The position numbers and the translations under genes were made by a program. Shown piece by piece: positions 8,494-16,762 of a stretch of DNA of 64,000 bases. A model generated the notes under the pieces. It was given only the letters and a program-made list of their open reading frames with translations. It did not search any database and was not told the origin of the DNA. This DNA comes from Amycolatopsis acidiphila (GTDB lineage: Bacteria > Actinomycetota > Actinomycetes > Mycobacteriales > Pseudonocardiaceae): positions 8,060,001-8,124,000 of the forward strand of contig NZ_CP090063.1 in NCBI RefSeq assembly GCF_021391495.1. The letters run 5' to 3'. How positions within the stretch are numbered: position 1 is the stretch's first letter; each line of letters opens with the position of its first letter.

Positions 8494-10194
8494 CTACGGC
8501 ACCACGGTGATGCGGTCCGCCGGCGGCGGGGCGATGCCCGGGTGCGTGCCGAGGTAGGCGACCAGCGCGTCGAGGTCGACCGGGCCACCGGCGAGATCCG
8601 TGCCCTTGGTGAACTCGGTGAACCCGTCCCCACCGGCGGCGAGGAAGTTGTTCACCGACACCCGGTAGCTCCCGTTCGGGTCGACGGGCACCCCGGCGAC
8701 GGTGATGGCCGAGACGCGGGAGCCGATCGGCGCCGACTGCGAGTACGTGTAGTGCAGCGACGAGGAGATCTGCAGGATCCGCGTACTGGTCGCGGTCCAC
8801 TGCTGCTCCAGCACGTTCTTCAGGTTCGCCCCGGTCAGCGTGATCGTCTGCATGATGTTCGAGAACGGCTGCACGGTGAACGCCTCGCCGTAGGTCACCA
8901 CGCCGTCGCCCTCGCCGTTCGGCGAGGACGCGTAGGTCAGGTCGGCGCGGATACCGCCCGGGTTGGTGATCGCGAGCTGCGGGTTGTTCGCCGCGGTGCC
9001 CTCGAGCTGCGCGTCGGCGATCACGTCGCCCAGCGCCGACTCGCCGGACGGCGCGCCCGCGGCCCTCAGGTCCGCGGTGATGGTGCCGACCTGCTTGTTC
9101 GCGGTGGGCGCCGACTCCGTCGTCGCCTTGTCGACCAACTTCTGCACCGCCGGGTCCGGGGTGACGTCGCGGGTGACGATCTCGTTGTGCGCCGTCGTGG
9201 CCGAGCGCACCACGTCCCGGGTCCTGGTGTCGATCTTCAGGTCGACCACCGACAAGAGCCTGCCGAACGAGGCGCCCTGGATGACTGTGCGCGGGTTGCC
9301 CGCGGGGTCGTTGATCACGCAGTTGTACTGCTGGTGGCTGTGCCCGGTGAAGATCGCGTCGACGCTCGCCGAGACGTTCTTCGCGATCTGCGTAGCGGCA
9401 CCGGGCGTGACGTTGCAGTCGTCGGGACCGCCGGTGGGCGCGTTGTCGCCCTGGTGCAGCAGCACGACCTGCGACCTGATGCCCAGCCGGTCGAGCCAGC
9501 CCGAGGTCCGGTTGATCGCCTCGACCTCGTCGTCGAACTTCAGGCCCTCGATCGCGGTCGGGGTGACGACGGTCGGCAGGTCCTCCAGCGTCGCGCCGAT
9601 GACGCCGATCGGCATGCCGCCGGAGATCTTCACCGTGAACGGCAACAGCGCGGGCAGACCGTTGTCGAAGTAGACGTTGCTGCCCAGGAACGGGAAGTTC
9701 GCGCCCCGGTAGGACTTCTCGTACTGGCAGCCGTCGGTCGGGTGGCAGCCACCGAACTGCATGCGCTGCAGCTCCTGGTACCCCTCGTCGAACTCGTGGT
9801 TGCCGACCACGGAGGCCTGCACACCGATCTCGTTCAGGAAGTCGATCGTCGGCTCGTCGTGGAACAGCGCCGAGGTGAGCGGTGAGGCGCCGACGTTGTC
9901 GCCCGCCGACAGCAGCAGCGAGTTGCGCACCTGCGACTCCAGCTGCTTGACGTGCGTCGCGAGGTACGCCGCGCCTCCGGCGTCCACGGTGGTGCCGTCC
10001 GACAGCGTGACGCGGCCGGACGAACCGGCGGGAGGCTCGAGGTTGCCGTGGAAGTCGTTGAGCGTGATCAGCCGGACATCCGTGGTCGGGTCGGGCCGCT
10101 GCGCGGACGCCGGTGCGGCGGTGGCCACGAGACCGGCGAGCACCGCGGCGGTCACCGCTACCGTTCGCCGCAACAGGCGGGGTGAAAGCGTCAT
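8494..10194 (-). CDS. Secreted bifunctional metallophosphatase/5'-nucleotidase
   Basis: Exported enzyme that hydrolyses nucleotides or UDP-sugars to salvage phosphate and nucleosides. The 566-residue protein has an N-terminal signal peptide (RRTVAVTAAVLAGLVATAA, ending ASA). It is followed by a metallophosphoesterase domain with LITLNDFHGN, VGNHEFDEGY and TGHSHQQYN metal-ligand motifs, then a 5'-nucleotidase C-terminal substrate domain with AITNPGGIRADL and YRVSVNNFLAAGGDGF. The ATG at 10194 has a strong GGAGGG 4 nt upstream. No cell-wall sorting motif is seen. It fits the phosphate-acquisition theme of the nearby pst and phoU genes, although it is not in their operon. Confidence 0.96.
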   Translation of the reverse strand: MTLSPRLLRRTVAVTAAVLAGLVATAAPASAQRPDPTTDVRLITLNDFHGNLEPPAGSSGRVTLSDGTTVDAGGAAYLATHVKQLESQVRNSLLLSAGDNVGASPLTSALFHDEPTIDFLNEIGVQASVVGNHEFDEGYQELQRMQFGGCHPTDGCQYEKSYRGANFPFLGSNVYFDNGLPALLPFTVKISGGMPIGVIGATLEDLPTVVTPTAIEGLKFDDEVEAINRTSGWLDRLGIRSQVVLLHQGDNAPTGGPDDCNVTPGAATQIAKNVSASVDAIFTGHSHQQYNCVINDPAGNPRTVIQGASFGRLLSVVDLKIDTRTRDVVRSATTAHNEIVTRDVTPDPAVQKLVDKATTESAPTANKQVGTITADLRAAGAPSGESALGDVIADAQLEGTAANNPQLAITNPGGIRADLTYASSPNGEGDGVVTYGEAFTVQPFSNIMQTITLTGANLKNVLEQQWTATSTRILQISSSLHYTYSQSAPIGSRVSAITVAGVPVDPNGSYRVSVNNFLAAGGDGFTEFTKGTDLAGGPVDLDALVAYLGTHPGIAPPPADRITVVP

Positions 10195-10373
10195 TTTCCC
10201 TCCAAAAGGCGCACAACCCGCTGGATCTTGCCTCCGCACCGCAACGGCCACCAGGTCCGAACGGCGGAAGCCGGCGTAAACGTCAGGTGATCGGCCATCC
10301 GGCCGATGCCGGACGCCCGGGTCCGGCTGGTCGACCGATCCGCGGCGGCACCTCCCGGCCATACGGTCGGATC

Positions 10374-11006
10374 ATGACATCAGCGCAGGTCACGGCCTTG
10401 GCCACCGGACTACTCGTGTTCCTCGGACTCTGGGCGACCGTGCTCGTCCCGCAGCTCATCGTGCAGCGGGCGCGGTTCGGCCGGGTCGTCCCCGGCCGGG
10501 TGGCGGCAACCGCGGCGCTGCTCTGCTACGCGTGCCTGGCACTGGCGGTGGTGTTCCTGCCGCTGCCCGGTCCGCACGCGCGCCAGCTCTCGCAGACCAT
10601 TCAGCTGGTGCCGTTCCAGTGGATCGCCGACGTGCACCGGGACGCGGCCGGCCCCGGCCTGCTCAACGCGCTGAGCACTACGGCGTTCGAGCAGATGACG
10701 CTGAACGTCGTGTTGTTCGTGCCGCTGGGCATCTTCGCGCGGATGCTGTGGCGACGCGGCTTCGTCGGGACGACACTGCTGGGCTTCGCGTGCTCACTGC
10801 TGATCGAGGTCACGCAGCTCACCGCGAACTGGGGCACCGCGCCGTTCCAGTACCGGATCTTCGACGTCGACGACCTGATCACCAACACCAGCGGTGCCGC
10901 ACTCGGCTGGATCGCCGGTGCGTTGATGCTGGCCCTGCGGGCTTCAGCGGTCCGTGCGGAGACGCGCCGCGGGGTCGAACTCAGTGGCGCGCAGCGCCTC
11001 CGTTGA
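10374..11006 (+). CDS. VanZ-family membrane protein
   Basis: Polytopic membrane protein of 210 residues with four to five helices. VanZ in enterococci gives low-level teicoplanin resistance; most actinobacterial members are uncharacterised. The diagnostic core is LNVVLFVPLGIFARMLW, then CSLLIEVTQL and FDVDDLITNTSGAALGW, which is the classical VanZ signature with its acidic FDVDD loop. The start is ATG 10374: TACGGT at 10362-10367 is followed by exactly 6 nt and no Shine-Dalgarno sequence, indicating a leaderless transcript. Its last 63 nt overlap a small convergent gene. Confidence 0.92.
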   Translation: MTSAQVTALATGLLVFLGLWATVLVPQLIVQRARFGRVVPGRVAATAALLCYACLALAVVFLPLPGPHARQLSQTIQLVPFQWIADVHRDAAGPGLLNALSTTAFEQMTLNVVLFVPLGIFARMLWRRGFVGTTLLGFACSLLIEVTQLTANWGTAPFQYRIFDVDDLITNTSGAALGWIAGALMLALRASAVRAETRRGVELSGAQRLR

Positions 11007-11174
11007 GGGTGGCGGTGGGAGACGGGCGGGCGGGTCCACCTCACCCAGGCGCGCTAGCCGCGCGGCTCGGCGAACGGCTTCCCGGCGAGCGGCCCGACGG
11101 TCCTCGAAGGCCACAGTCACCCCAGCGGCCGCGAAGATCAGCACTACGAGGCCGAGGACGATCGCGAGTTCCAC
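10944..11174 (-). CDS. Small single-pass membrane protein, unknown function
   Basis: A 76-residue protein that I do not recognise. One N-terminal helix (ELAIVLGLVVLIFAAAGVTV) is followed by a strongly basic stretch rich in Arg/Ala (DRRAARREAVRRAARLARL) and a Pro-rich tail, so the charged end should face the cytoplasm. GTG 11174 is backed by a good GGGAGG site 5 nt upstream, the main reason for calling it. Its 3' end overlaps the end of the VanZ gene on the other strand by 63 nt. It could be a chance frame, but the ribosome site and clean topology argue for a gene. Confidence 0.6.
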   Translation of the reverse strand: MELAIVLGLVVLIFAAAGVTVAFEDRRAARREAVRRAARLARLGEVDPPARLPPPPSTEALRATEFDPAARLRTDR

Positions 11175-11246
11175 GCCGCCTCCCTTGGCGTCGTCCTTGT
11201 GTGGCAGATCACACAGAGTACGCCTTCGGTGTGCTTTTAGCCACTG

Positions 11247-11879
11247 TTAGTCCGAAGAGGCGGAGAACCAGGTGGCGGTCGGGGTGAGGAAGCGGTCGAA
11301 CACGAGGCCGGCCCCGGCGAGCAGGGCTTCGAGTTGTGGCTGATCCAGGCGCCGCGCGGTGAAGGACTGGGCCCACGAACGGCCGTGAGCCGTGTATCGA
11401 ACAGTCGCTTCAAGAAGGTCGGCGTCGCGGGCGATCCCGGACAACCTGATCCCGACCTCGCCCAGCACGCCGCCCGCCCCGTCCTCGACGGTGTCGAACC
11501 ACGCGGGCGGATGCCATTCGACGATCGCCCGGCCGCCCGGCGCGAGGTGCCGCGCGACCGCGGCGAGCACCGGAGCGCTGTCCGGTGCGTTGATCAGGTG
11601 GCTCGCCAGCAGGACCGCGTCGAAGCGGCGGTCCAGCCGCAGGTCCTCGATGCGGGAGCAGACCCGCTCCGCCCGCACGTGCGCCAGCATCTCCGGCGAG
11701 TCGTCGACCGCGGTGACCGGATGGCCCAGTGCCATCAGCCCGTGGGCGACGCGGCCGGTGCCGCACCCGAGGTCGAGCACGGCCGCCCCCGCGGGGACGG
11801 CGGCGTGCACGATCTCCGCCTCGCCGGCGGGTGGCAGGAGCGTGTAGAGCTCGACCGAACAGCCGTCCGCGGTCGTCAT
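11247..11879 (-). CDS. Class I SAM-dependent methyltransferase
   Basis: Cytoplasmic methyltransferase of 210 residues with a Rossmann fold. The SAM-binding motif I is VLDLGCGTGRVAHGL (about residues 34-48), followed by acidic motif II (VTAVDDSPEML) and LAPGGRAIVEW. It resembles the Methyltransf_25 group of small-molecule enzymes; the acceptor is unknown. ATG 11879 is chosen as the first ATG before the SAM motif; the ribosome site is weak. It lies 17 nt downstream of the VOC gene on the same strand, so the two are probably one transcript. Confidence 0.9.
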   Translation of the reverse strand: MTTADGCSVELYTLLPPAGEAEIVHAAVPAGAAVLDLGCGTGRVAHGLMALGHPVTAVDDSPEMLAHVRAERVCSRIEDLRLDRRFDAVLLASHLINAPDSAPVLAAVARHLAPGGRAIVEWHPPAWFDTVEDGAGGVLGEVGIRLSGIARDADLLEATVRYTAHGRSWAQSFTARRLDQPQLEALLAGAGLVFDRFLTPTATWFSASSD

Positions 11880-11896
11880 CCCGCCAGCCTGCCAGG

Positions 11897-12259
11897 TCAG
11901 CGGGCGGGCAGTACGCAGAACTCGTTGCCCTCCGGGTCGGCCATGACCACCCACGGGAACTCCGGCTCGTCCGCCAGCTGCTTCGCGCCGAGGCCGATCA
12001 GGCGCCGGACCTCGTCGGACTGGCCGCCCTCGACCGGGAAGAGGTCCAGGTGCAGGCGGTTCTTGACCACCTTCTCGTCGGCGACCGGCTGGAACAGCAG
12101 CATCGGCTCGCCCTCGCCGCCCTCGATCTCCACGTACTCGACCCCCTTCGCGTCCTTCCAGCGCTTCGTCACGCGGTAGCCGAGCGCGCCGCACCAGAAG
12201 GCGGCCAGCGCTTCGGCATCACGGCAGTCAACGGCGATGGCTAGGATCCGGCTGTTCAT
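11897..12259 (-). CDS. VOC (glyoxalase/bleomycin-resistance fold) family protein
   Basis: Protein of 120 residues with paired beta-alpha-beta-beta-beta modules typical of the vicinal oxygen chelate superfamily. Visible are AIAVDCRDAEALAAFWCGALGY at the start, NRLHLDLFP in the middle with a metal-ligand-like His, and the closing MADPEGNEFCVLP with its Glu. Substrate is unknown. It belongs to the glyoxalase-like group common in actinobacteria. ATG 12259 has a good GGAAGGAAG site. The start codon shares the palindrome CATG with the start of the divergent mug gene, so each gene's leader lies inside the other. Confidence 0.9.
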   Translation of the reverse strand: MNSRILAIAVDCRDAEALAAFWCGALGYRVTKRWKDAKGVEYVEIEGGEGEPMLLFQPVADEKVVKNRLHLDLFPVEGGQSDEVRRLIGLGAKQLADEPEFPWVVMADPEGNEFCVLPAR

Positions 12260-12812
12260 GACTTCCTTCCGACCGACCAAGGCGCAGCTCGCGGCCGCCC
12301 ACGGCACGACGATCCCCGATCTCGTCGCGCCCGGCCTGCGAGTGCTGTTCTGTGGCATCAACCCGGGGCTCTACTCCGGCGCGACCGGATACCACTTCGC
12401 CCGTCCCGGTAACCGGTTCTGGCCGGCCCTGCACGCGGCCGGCTTCACCCCGCGCCGGCTCGACCCGAGCGAGCAGCACGAGCTGCCGGCCCTCGGCCTC
12501 GGTATCACCAACCTCGTCGCGCGCGCCACGGCCCGTGCCGACGAGCTGACCGACGCCGAACTGCGCGAAGGCGGCGAACTCCTGACGCAGAAGATCGAGC
12601 GGTACCGGCCGCGCTGCCTCGCCGTGGTCGGCATCACCGCCTATCGCAGTGCGTTCGGCCGGCCGAAAGCCACGATCGGCTTACAATCCGATTCGATTGC
12701 CGAAACTGCCGTTTGGGTATTGCCCAATCCGAGCGGGCTGAACGCCCACTGGACACCCGCGACGCTCGCACAGGCGTTCGCCTCGCTCCGGGAAAAATTC
12801 TACTCAGAGTAG
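12258..12812 (+). CDS. mug: G/U mismatch-specific uracil-DNA glycosylase Mug
   Basis: Base-excision repair enzyme removing uracil or ethenocytosine opposite guanine. The 184-residue protein carries the Mug motifs: LFCGINPGLYSGATGYHFARP (active-site Asn in GINPG), then NLVARATARADELT, and VLPNPSGLNAHW, the DNA-intercalating loop. The start at ATG 12258 gives about 12 residues before the family core (DLVAPGLRV). It overlaps the VOC start on the other strand within CATG. TAGGAT at 12242-12247 is a plausible -10, which would leave almost no leader. An ATG at 12237 is possible but lies deeper in the VOC gene. Confidence 0.95.
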   Translation: MTSFRPTKAQLAAAHGTTIPDLVAPGLRVLFCGINPGLYSGATGYHFARPGNRFWPALHAAGFTPRRLDPSEQHELPALGLGITNLVARATARADELTDAELREGGELLTQKIERYRPRCLAVVGITAYRSAFGRPKATIGLQSDSIAETAVWVLPNPSGLNAHWTPATLAQAFASLREKFYSE

Positions 12813-13010
12813 TCCTGCACTCGGCTGGGTGAACCCGCGTCACACCCCTCCGCCCGGCTACTCCCACAATGGACGAGGAGTCAGGCCCGGCCGGTCCCAG
12901 CAGGGGGGATCGGATTGTGGCGCCGGGAGCGCCCGGAAGGACCGTCGAGGGGGCGGCCCGTCCGGACCCGGCGCCCCCAGGCGCTGACCGTGCGAGACGG
13001 AGTTGTTCTG

Positions 13011-13805
13011 ATGACGCGCAGTAACGAACCCAGCCGGGCGCCACAGGGCTCTCCACCGGCCCGCAGCCTCGGCGTCGCGGCCGTCGACCCAGTTCCGTTC
13101 TGCCGCGAAGGACTCTCCTCGATCGTCCAGCGCACTCCCGGCCTGCACTGGGCCGGGCACGCGGGGAATCCGCACGCCGCCCTGCAGCTCGCCGAACAGG
13201 TGCATCCGGACGTCATCCTGCTCGACTCCGGGCTCGACCCGAACGGTCATCTGACCAAACTGCTCGTCGGCGGTGACCCGGCATTGCTGGTCATCGTGCT
13301 GGTCCGGGAGGCGCACCGGACCGCGGCCTACCTGCAGACCGCGACACTCGCGGGCGCGCACGGCGCGCTGCCGCGGACGGCCGAAGGCCGCCGCCTCGTC
13401 GAGGCCATCCGCCGCGTGCACCTCGACCGCCGTTACCTCGACCCGGCGCTGGCGCCCCTGACGAGCCAGCAACGGCAGGGCGGCCTGCGGCCCGGCGACC
13501 CCGTCGTCGCGGCCCGCCGGCCGCGGATGCCGTTGTCGCGGCGGGAGTTCCAGGTGCTGCAACTGGTGGCCGAGGGCCTGGAGAACGCGGCGATCGCGAA
13601 GATCCTGTACCTGTCGGTCGAAACCGTGCGAACGCACGTGAAGAGCATCCTGCGCAAGCTCACCGCACGAGACCGCACGCACGCCGTCACGATCGCCTTC
13701 CGCGGCGGCATCCTGATCGCCCAGCCCGAGGACTCGCCCGAGCTCGGAACGCCTGGTCAGACGCCACTTCCGCCGTCCGGGATGGCCGAGCACCGGGCGC
13801 GCTGA
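13011..13805 (+). CDS. LuxR/NarL-type regulator with a degenerate receiver domain
   Basis: DNA-binding regulator of 264 residues. The N-terminus (about 20-135) is folded like a response-regulator receiver but is altered. A phosphoacceptor-like Asp remains at D72 (VILLDSGLDPNG), the acidic pair is reduced to VDP, and the conserved Lys is replaced by Arg at about 122 (GALPRTAEG). The C-terminal LuxR helix-turn-helix is intact (LSRREFQVLQLVAEGLENAA and SVETVRTHVKSILRKL). No sensor kinase is adjacent. ATG 13011 has GGAG 8 nt upstream; GTG 12990 is an alternative. It probably works without normal phosphorelay, or through ligand binding. Confidence 0.88.
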   Translation: MTRSNEPSRAPQGSPPARSLGVAAVDPVPFCREGLSSIVQRTPGLHWAGHAGNPHAALQLAEQVHPDVILLDSGLDPNGHLTKLLVGGDPALLVIVLVREAHRTAAYLQTATLAGAHGALPRTAEGRRLVEAIRRVHLDRRYLDPALAPLTSQQRQGGLRPGDPVVAARRPRMPLSRREFQVLQLVAEGLENAAIAKILYLSVETVRTHVKSILRKLTARDRTHAVTIAFRGGILIAQPEDSPELGTPGQTPLPPSGMAEHRAR

Positions 13806-13849
13806 CCGGTGATCTCCGGATCACAACGGGCTGGTTTTCCTTGCCGTGG

Positions 13850-13863
13850 TTACCGGTAGGTAA
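13850..13863. promoter_or_regulatory. Inverted repeat upstream of fadE5 (putative operator)
   Basis: TTACC and GGTAA flank a 4-nt centre at 13850-13863, and a related half site GTTACCGG follows at 13873-13880. The pair lies 60-90 nt before fadE5. The form suits a TetR-type repressor of fatty-acid genes; no regulator is adjacent, so this is inference. Confidence 0.4.
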
Positions 13864-13937
13864 TATCCTGAAGTTACCGGCCAGTAGGGGACCAGCATGC
13901 GCCCAGCCGGAAGACTCGATACCAACGGAGCGACGAC

Positions 13938-15779
13938 ATGGGCCACTACAAGAGCAATGTCCGAGACCTGGAGTTCAATCTCTTCGAGGTGCTCGGCGTC
14001 CAGAACCGCCTCGGCAAGGGCGTACTCGCGGACTCCGACGAGGAGACCGCGCGCGGCGCGCTGGCCGAGCTGAACAACCTCGCCACGGGCCCGCTGGCGG
14101 AGTCCTTCGCCGACGCCGACCGCAACCCACCGGTGTACGACCCGAAGACCTTCTCCGCGACGCTGCCGGAGTCCTTCAAGAAGAGCTACCAGCAGCTCTG
14201 GGACGGCGAGTGGTGGCGGCTGGGCCTGACCAACGACCTCGGCGGCCTCGGGCTGCCCCCCACCGTGCAGTGGGCCGCCTCCGAGCTGATCCTCGGCGCG
14301 AACCCGGCGCTGTTCATGTACCTCGCGGGCCCGAACTTCGCGATGATCCTCGACCGCAACGGCACCGAGGAGCAGCAGCGCTGGGCGCGGATCATGATCG
14401 AGCGCGGCTGGGGCGCCACGATGGTGCTCACCGAGCCGGACGCCGGCTCCGACGTGGGCGCGGGCCGCACCAAGGCCATCAAGCAGGAGGACGGCTCCTG
14501 GCACATCGACGGCGTGAAGCGCTTCATCACCTCCGCCGAGCAGGACATGACCGAGAACATCATGCACCTGGTGCTGGCCCGTCCCGAGGGTCCCGGCATC
14601 GAGTCCCGGCCGGGCACCAAGGGCCTGTCGCTGTTCCTGGTGCCGAAGTTCCACTTCGACACCGAGACCGGCGAGCTCGGTGAGCGCAACGGCGCCTTCG
14701 TCACCAACGTCGAGCACAAGATGGGCCTGAAGGTCTCGACCACCTGCGAGCTCACCTTCGGCCAGCACGGCACCCCCGCCAAGGGCTGGCTGCTCGGCGA
14801 GGTGCACGACGGCATCGCGCAGATGTTCCAGGTCATCGAGTACGCCCGGATGATGGTCGGTACCAAGGCCATCGCGACCCTGTCGACCGGCTACCTCAAC
14901 GCGCTCGAGTACGCCAAGGAGCGCGTGCAGGGTGCGGACCTGACCCAGATGCTCGACAAGGCGGCGCCGCGCGTCACCATCACCCACCACCCGGACGTGC
15001 GCCGGTCGCTCATGCTGCAGAAGGCCTACGCCGAGGGCCTGCGCGCGGTGTACCTGTACACGGCGTCGTTCCAGGACCAGATCTGGACGCAGGAGGGCGA
15101 CGAGGCGTCGCTGAAGCTGGCCGAGCGGGTCAACGACCTGCTGCTGCCGATCGTCAAGGGCGTGGGCTCCGAGCGGGCCACCGAGCAGCTCGTGCAGTCG
15201 CTGCAGACCCTGGGCGGCTCCGGCTTCCTGCAGGACTACCCGATCGAGCAGTACATCCGCGACTCGAAGATCGACTCGCTGTACGAGGGCACCACGGCCA
15301 TCCAGTCGCAGGACTTCTTCTTCCGGAAGATCGTCCGCGACAAGGGGCAGGCGCTGGGCCACATCGCGAACGAGATCACCCAGTTCATCGAGTCCGAGGC
15401 GGGCAACGGCCGGCTCAAGAACGAGCGGCAGCTGCTCAAGCAGGCCCTCGAGGACGTGCAGGGCATGCTCGGCACGATGATCGGCTACCTGACCGCCTCG
15501 CAGGAGGACGCGAAGAACCTGTACAAGGTCGGCCAGCACACCGTGCGGTTCCTGCTCTCGGCCGGTGACCTCCTCGTGGGCTGGCAGCTGCTGCGCCAGG
15601 CGGAGGTCGCGCTGACCAAGCTGGACGGCGCCTCGGCCAAGGACCAAGCGTTCTACCAGGGCAAGCTCGCGGTGGCGTCGTTCTTCGCCAAGAGCGTGCT
15701 GCCCGAACTGACCGCACGCCGCGCGGTCGTCGAAGGCGCCGACAACGACCTCATGGAGGTTCCGGAAGCGGCCTTCTGA
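13938..15779 (+). CDS. fadE5: Acyl-CoA dehydrogenase, FadE5-type
   Basis: FAD enzyme for the first step of beta-oxidation of acyl-CoA thioesters. The 613 residues match the large mycobacterial FadE5 type (about 611), not the usual 380-residue dehydrogenases. The start [20 protein letters not shown] is characteristic. Later come [17 protein letters not shown] (FAD/substrate loop), the C-terminal FAD domain with [19 protein letters not shown], and [16 protein letters not shown], where the YEGT glutamate is the expected catalytic base. An extra helical C-terminal domain follows. GGAG lies 7 nt before the ATG. It is monocistronic, ended by the hairpin at 15793-15825. In Mycobacterium tuberculosis fadE5 lies beside fadA2-fabG4-htdX; here those genes are about 10 kb away. 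Confidence 0.95.
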   Translation: MGHYKSNVRDLEFNLFEVLGVQNRLGKGVLADSDEETARGALAELNNLATGPLAESFADADRNPPVYDPKTFSATLPESFKKSYQQLWDGEWWRLGLTNDLGGLGLPPTVQWAASELILGANPALFMYLAGPNFAMILDRNGTEEQQRWARIMIERGWGATMVLTEPDAGSDVGAGRTKAIKQEDGSWHIDGVKRFITSAEQDMTENIMHLVLARPEGPGIESRPGTKGLSLFLVPKFHFDTETGELGERNGAFVTNVEHKMGLKVSTTCELTFGQHGTPAKGWLLGEVHDGIAQMFQVIEYARMMVGTKAIATLSTGYLNALEYAKERVQGADLTQMLDKAAPRVTITHHPDVRRSLMLQKAYAEGLRAVYLYTASFQDQIWTQEGDEASLKLAERVNDLLLPIVKGVGSERATEQLVQSLQTLGGSGFLQDYPIEQYIRDSKIDSLYEGTTAIQSQDFFFRKIVRDKGQALGHIANEITQFIESEAGNGRLKNERQLLKQALEDVQGMLGTMIGYLTASQEDAKNLYKVGQHTVRFLLSAGDLLVGWQLLRQAEVALTKLDGASAKDQAFYQGKLAVASFFAKSVLPELTARRAVVEGADNDLMEVPEAAF

Positions 15780-15792
15780 TCCGCTCTCACCG

Positions 15793-15825
15793 CGAAGGGC
15801 CCCGTCGACGCGACGGGGCCCTTCG
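15793..15825. terminator. Strong hairpin terminator after fadE5
   Basis: A perfect 15-bp stem (CGAAGGGCCCCGTCG / CGACGGGGCCCTTCG) with a 3-nt loop starts 14 nt after the fadE5 stop. It is symmetrical and would also stop leftward transcription from the arsR-like gene. Confidence 0.85.
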
Positions 15826-15844
15826 TCGCTTCAGGACCAGGCGG

Positions 15845-16003
15845 GTCACCGTCCTCGGCCAGCTCGTAGCGGACCACGCTGTCCTCCACGATGCGCTGGT
15901 GCCACTCGTGTTCCAGGACGTGCGGAGGGCCCCGGACCAGGATCTTCCCGGTCATCCGCTTCGCGCCGGGTGGCGCGGGCGGATCGTCGGCCAGCGAGGT
16001 CAT
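15845..16003 (-). pseudogene. Remnant of an SRPBCC/AHSA1-family gene coupled to arsR
   Basis: The ATG at 16003 overlaps the ArsR stop as ATGA, the usual layout of ArsR-SRPBCC pairs. After eight residues (MTSLADDP) the reading jumps straight into what looks like the middle of an AHSA1 domain: GAKRMTGKILVRGPPHVLEH, then EWHQRIVEDSVVRYELAEDGD. About 50 N-terminal residues of the fold are missing. The C-terminal half is also gone: the frame runs through the fadE5 terminator and into fadE5 antisense. I therefore call a doubly deleted relic. A very short functional protein cannot be excluded. Confidence 0.6.
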
Positions 16004-16320
16004 CGCTCGTCGGGGGACTCCGTCCGGGAGAGGTGCGCTTGCAGTGCGTCCAGGTGCCGCGGCCAGTACCGGCGGTACCGGCTGATCCACGCGTCGATCT
16101 CGAACAGCTTGTCCACACGCAGGGCGTAAATACGCCGCTGACCGTCCGGTCTGACCTCGACCAGCCCGGCCTCGCGCAGGATGCGCAGATGCCGGGAGAC
16201 GGCGGGCTGGGTGAGCCCGGGCAGGCTCGCGACCAGCTCGCCCGCGGGGCGCTCACCCTCGGCGAGCAGGTCCAGCAACACCCGACGGTGTGGTTCTGCC
16301 ACCGCTTCGAACACATCCAC
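16000..16320 (-). CDS. ArsR-family transcriptional regulator
   Basis: Winged-helix repressor of 106 residues. The helix-turn-helix is seen in PAGELVASLPGLTQPAVSRH followed by LRILREAGLVEVRPDGQRRIY, the typical ArsR/SmtB wing. No cysteine metal site is present, so it is the metal-independent kind that usually controls an adjacent SRPBCC gene. That partner is broken here (15845-16003). GTG 16320 follows a clear promoter. Tandem CGTATATA motifs overlap the promoter and are a likely autoregulatory site. Confidence 0.92.
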   Translation of the reverse strand: MDVFEAVAEPHRRVLLDLLAEGERPAGELVASLPGLTQPAVSRHLRILREAGLVEVRPDGQRRIYALRVDKLFEIDAWISRYRRYWPRHLDALQAHLSRTESPDER

Positions 16321-16327
16321 CTGCGAA

Positions 16328-16365
16328 TTATCACATCATGCGTATATAAGCGTCAACGTATATAT
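16328..16365 (-). promoter_or_regulatory. arsR promoter with CGTATATA repeats
   Basis: On the minus strand TTGACG (16356-16351) and TGATAA (16333-16328) are separated by exactly 17 nt, a near-consensus vegetative promoter unusual in this GC-rich DNA. Two CGTATATA copies at 16341 and 16357 (plus strand) sit in and beside the spacer, as expected for an ArsR operator. Confidence 0.6.
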
Positions 16366-16432
16366 CCCTGTCCGGTTTGGCAACGGAACCACCGCGGTAT
16401 CCCCAAGCAAGCCAGCGACATAAGGAGTTTCG

Positions 16433-16708
16433 ATGACCATCACCAACATCATCATGGCGATCATCGTTGGTCTCATCATCGGCGTGCTCGGACGCCTGCT
16501 CGCCCCTGGCAAGCAGAGCATCCCGATCTGGCTGACCATCGTGATCGGCATCGTCGCCGCCTTCATCGGGACGGCGATCGCGCGAGGCATCGGCTATGCG
16601 GACACCAAGGGGTTCGACTGGCTCGAACTCATCACCCAGGTGGTGCTGGCCGCGATCGGAGTCTCGCTGGCGAGCGGCATGTACGGCCGCCGCAGGGTCA
16701 ACAGGTAG
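16433..16708 (+). CDS. GlsB/YeaQ/YmgE-family stress-response membrane protein
   Basis: Small integral membrane protein of 91 residues with three hydrophobic helices (about 5-24, 32-51, 62-83) and the GlsB-type GRLLAPGKQ loop between helices one and two. The family is general-stress linked, formerly called transglycosylase-associated protein; its biochemical role is unknown. AAGGAG lies 6 nt before the ATG. It is divergent from arsR, with AT-rich DNA between, and ends before a strong hairpin at 16725-16759. Confidence 0.93.
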   Translation: MTITNIIMAIIVGLIIGVLGRLLAPGKQSIPIWLTIVIGIVAAFIGTAIARGIGYADTKGFDWLELITQVVLAAIGVSLASGMYGRRRVNR

Positions 16709-16724
16709 CTGCTTTCCCGGGACC

Positions 16725-16759
16725 GGTGGGGGAAGGCGCGGCGGGCGCCTTCCCCCACC
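16725..16759. terminator. Bidirectional hairpin between convergent genes
   Basis: A perfect 15-bp stem GGTGGGGGAAGGCGC / GCGCCTTCCCCCACC with a 5-nt loop fills the 54-nt gap between the GlsB-type gene and the convergent secreted-protein gene. Confidence 0.85.
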
Positions 16760-16762
16760 TCT

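Noticed and set aside
13821..15647. 608-residue frame antisense to fadE5
   Set aside because: Composition is Leu/Arg/Val/His-rich shadow coding with no family match; the plus strand encodes a complete acyl-CoA dehydrogenase.
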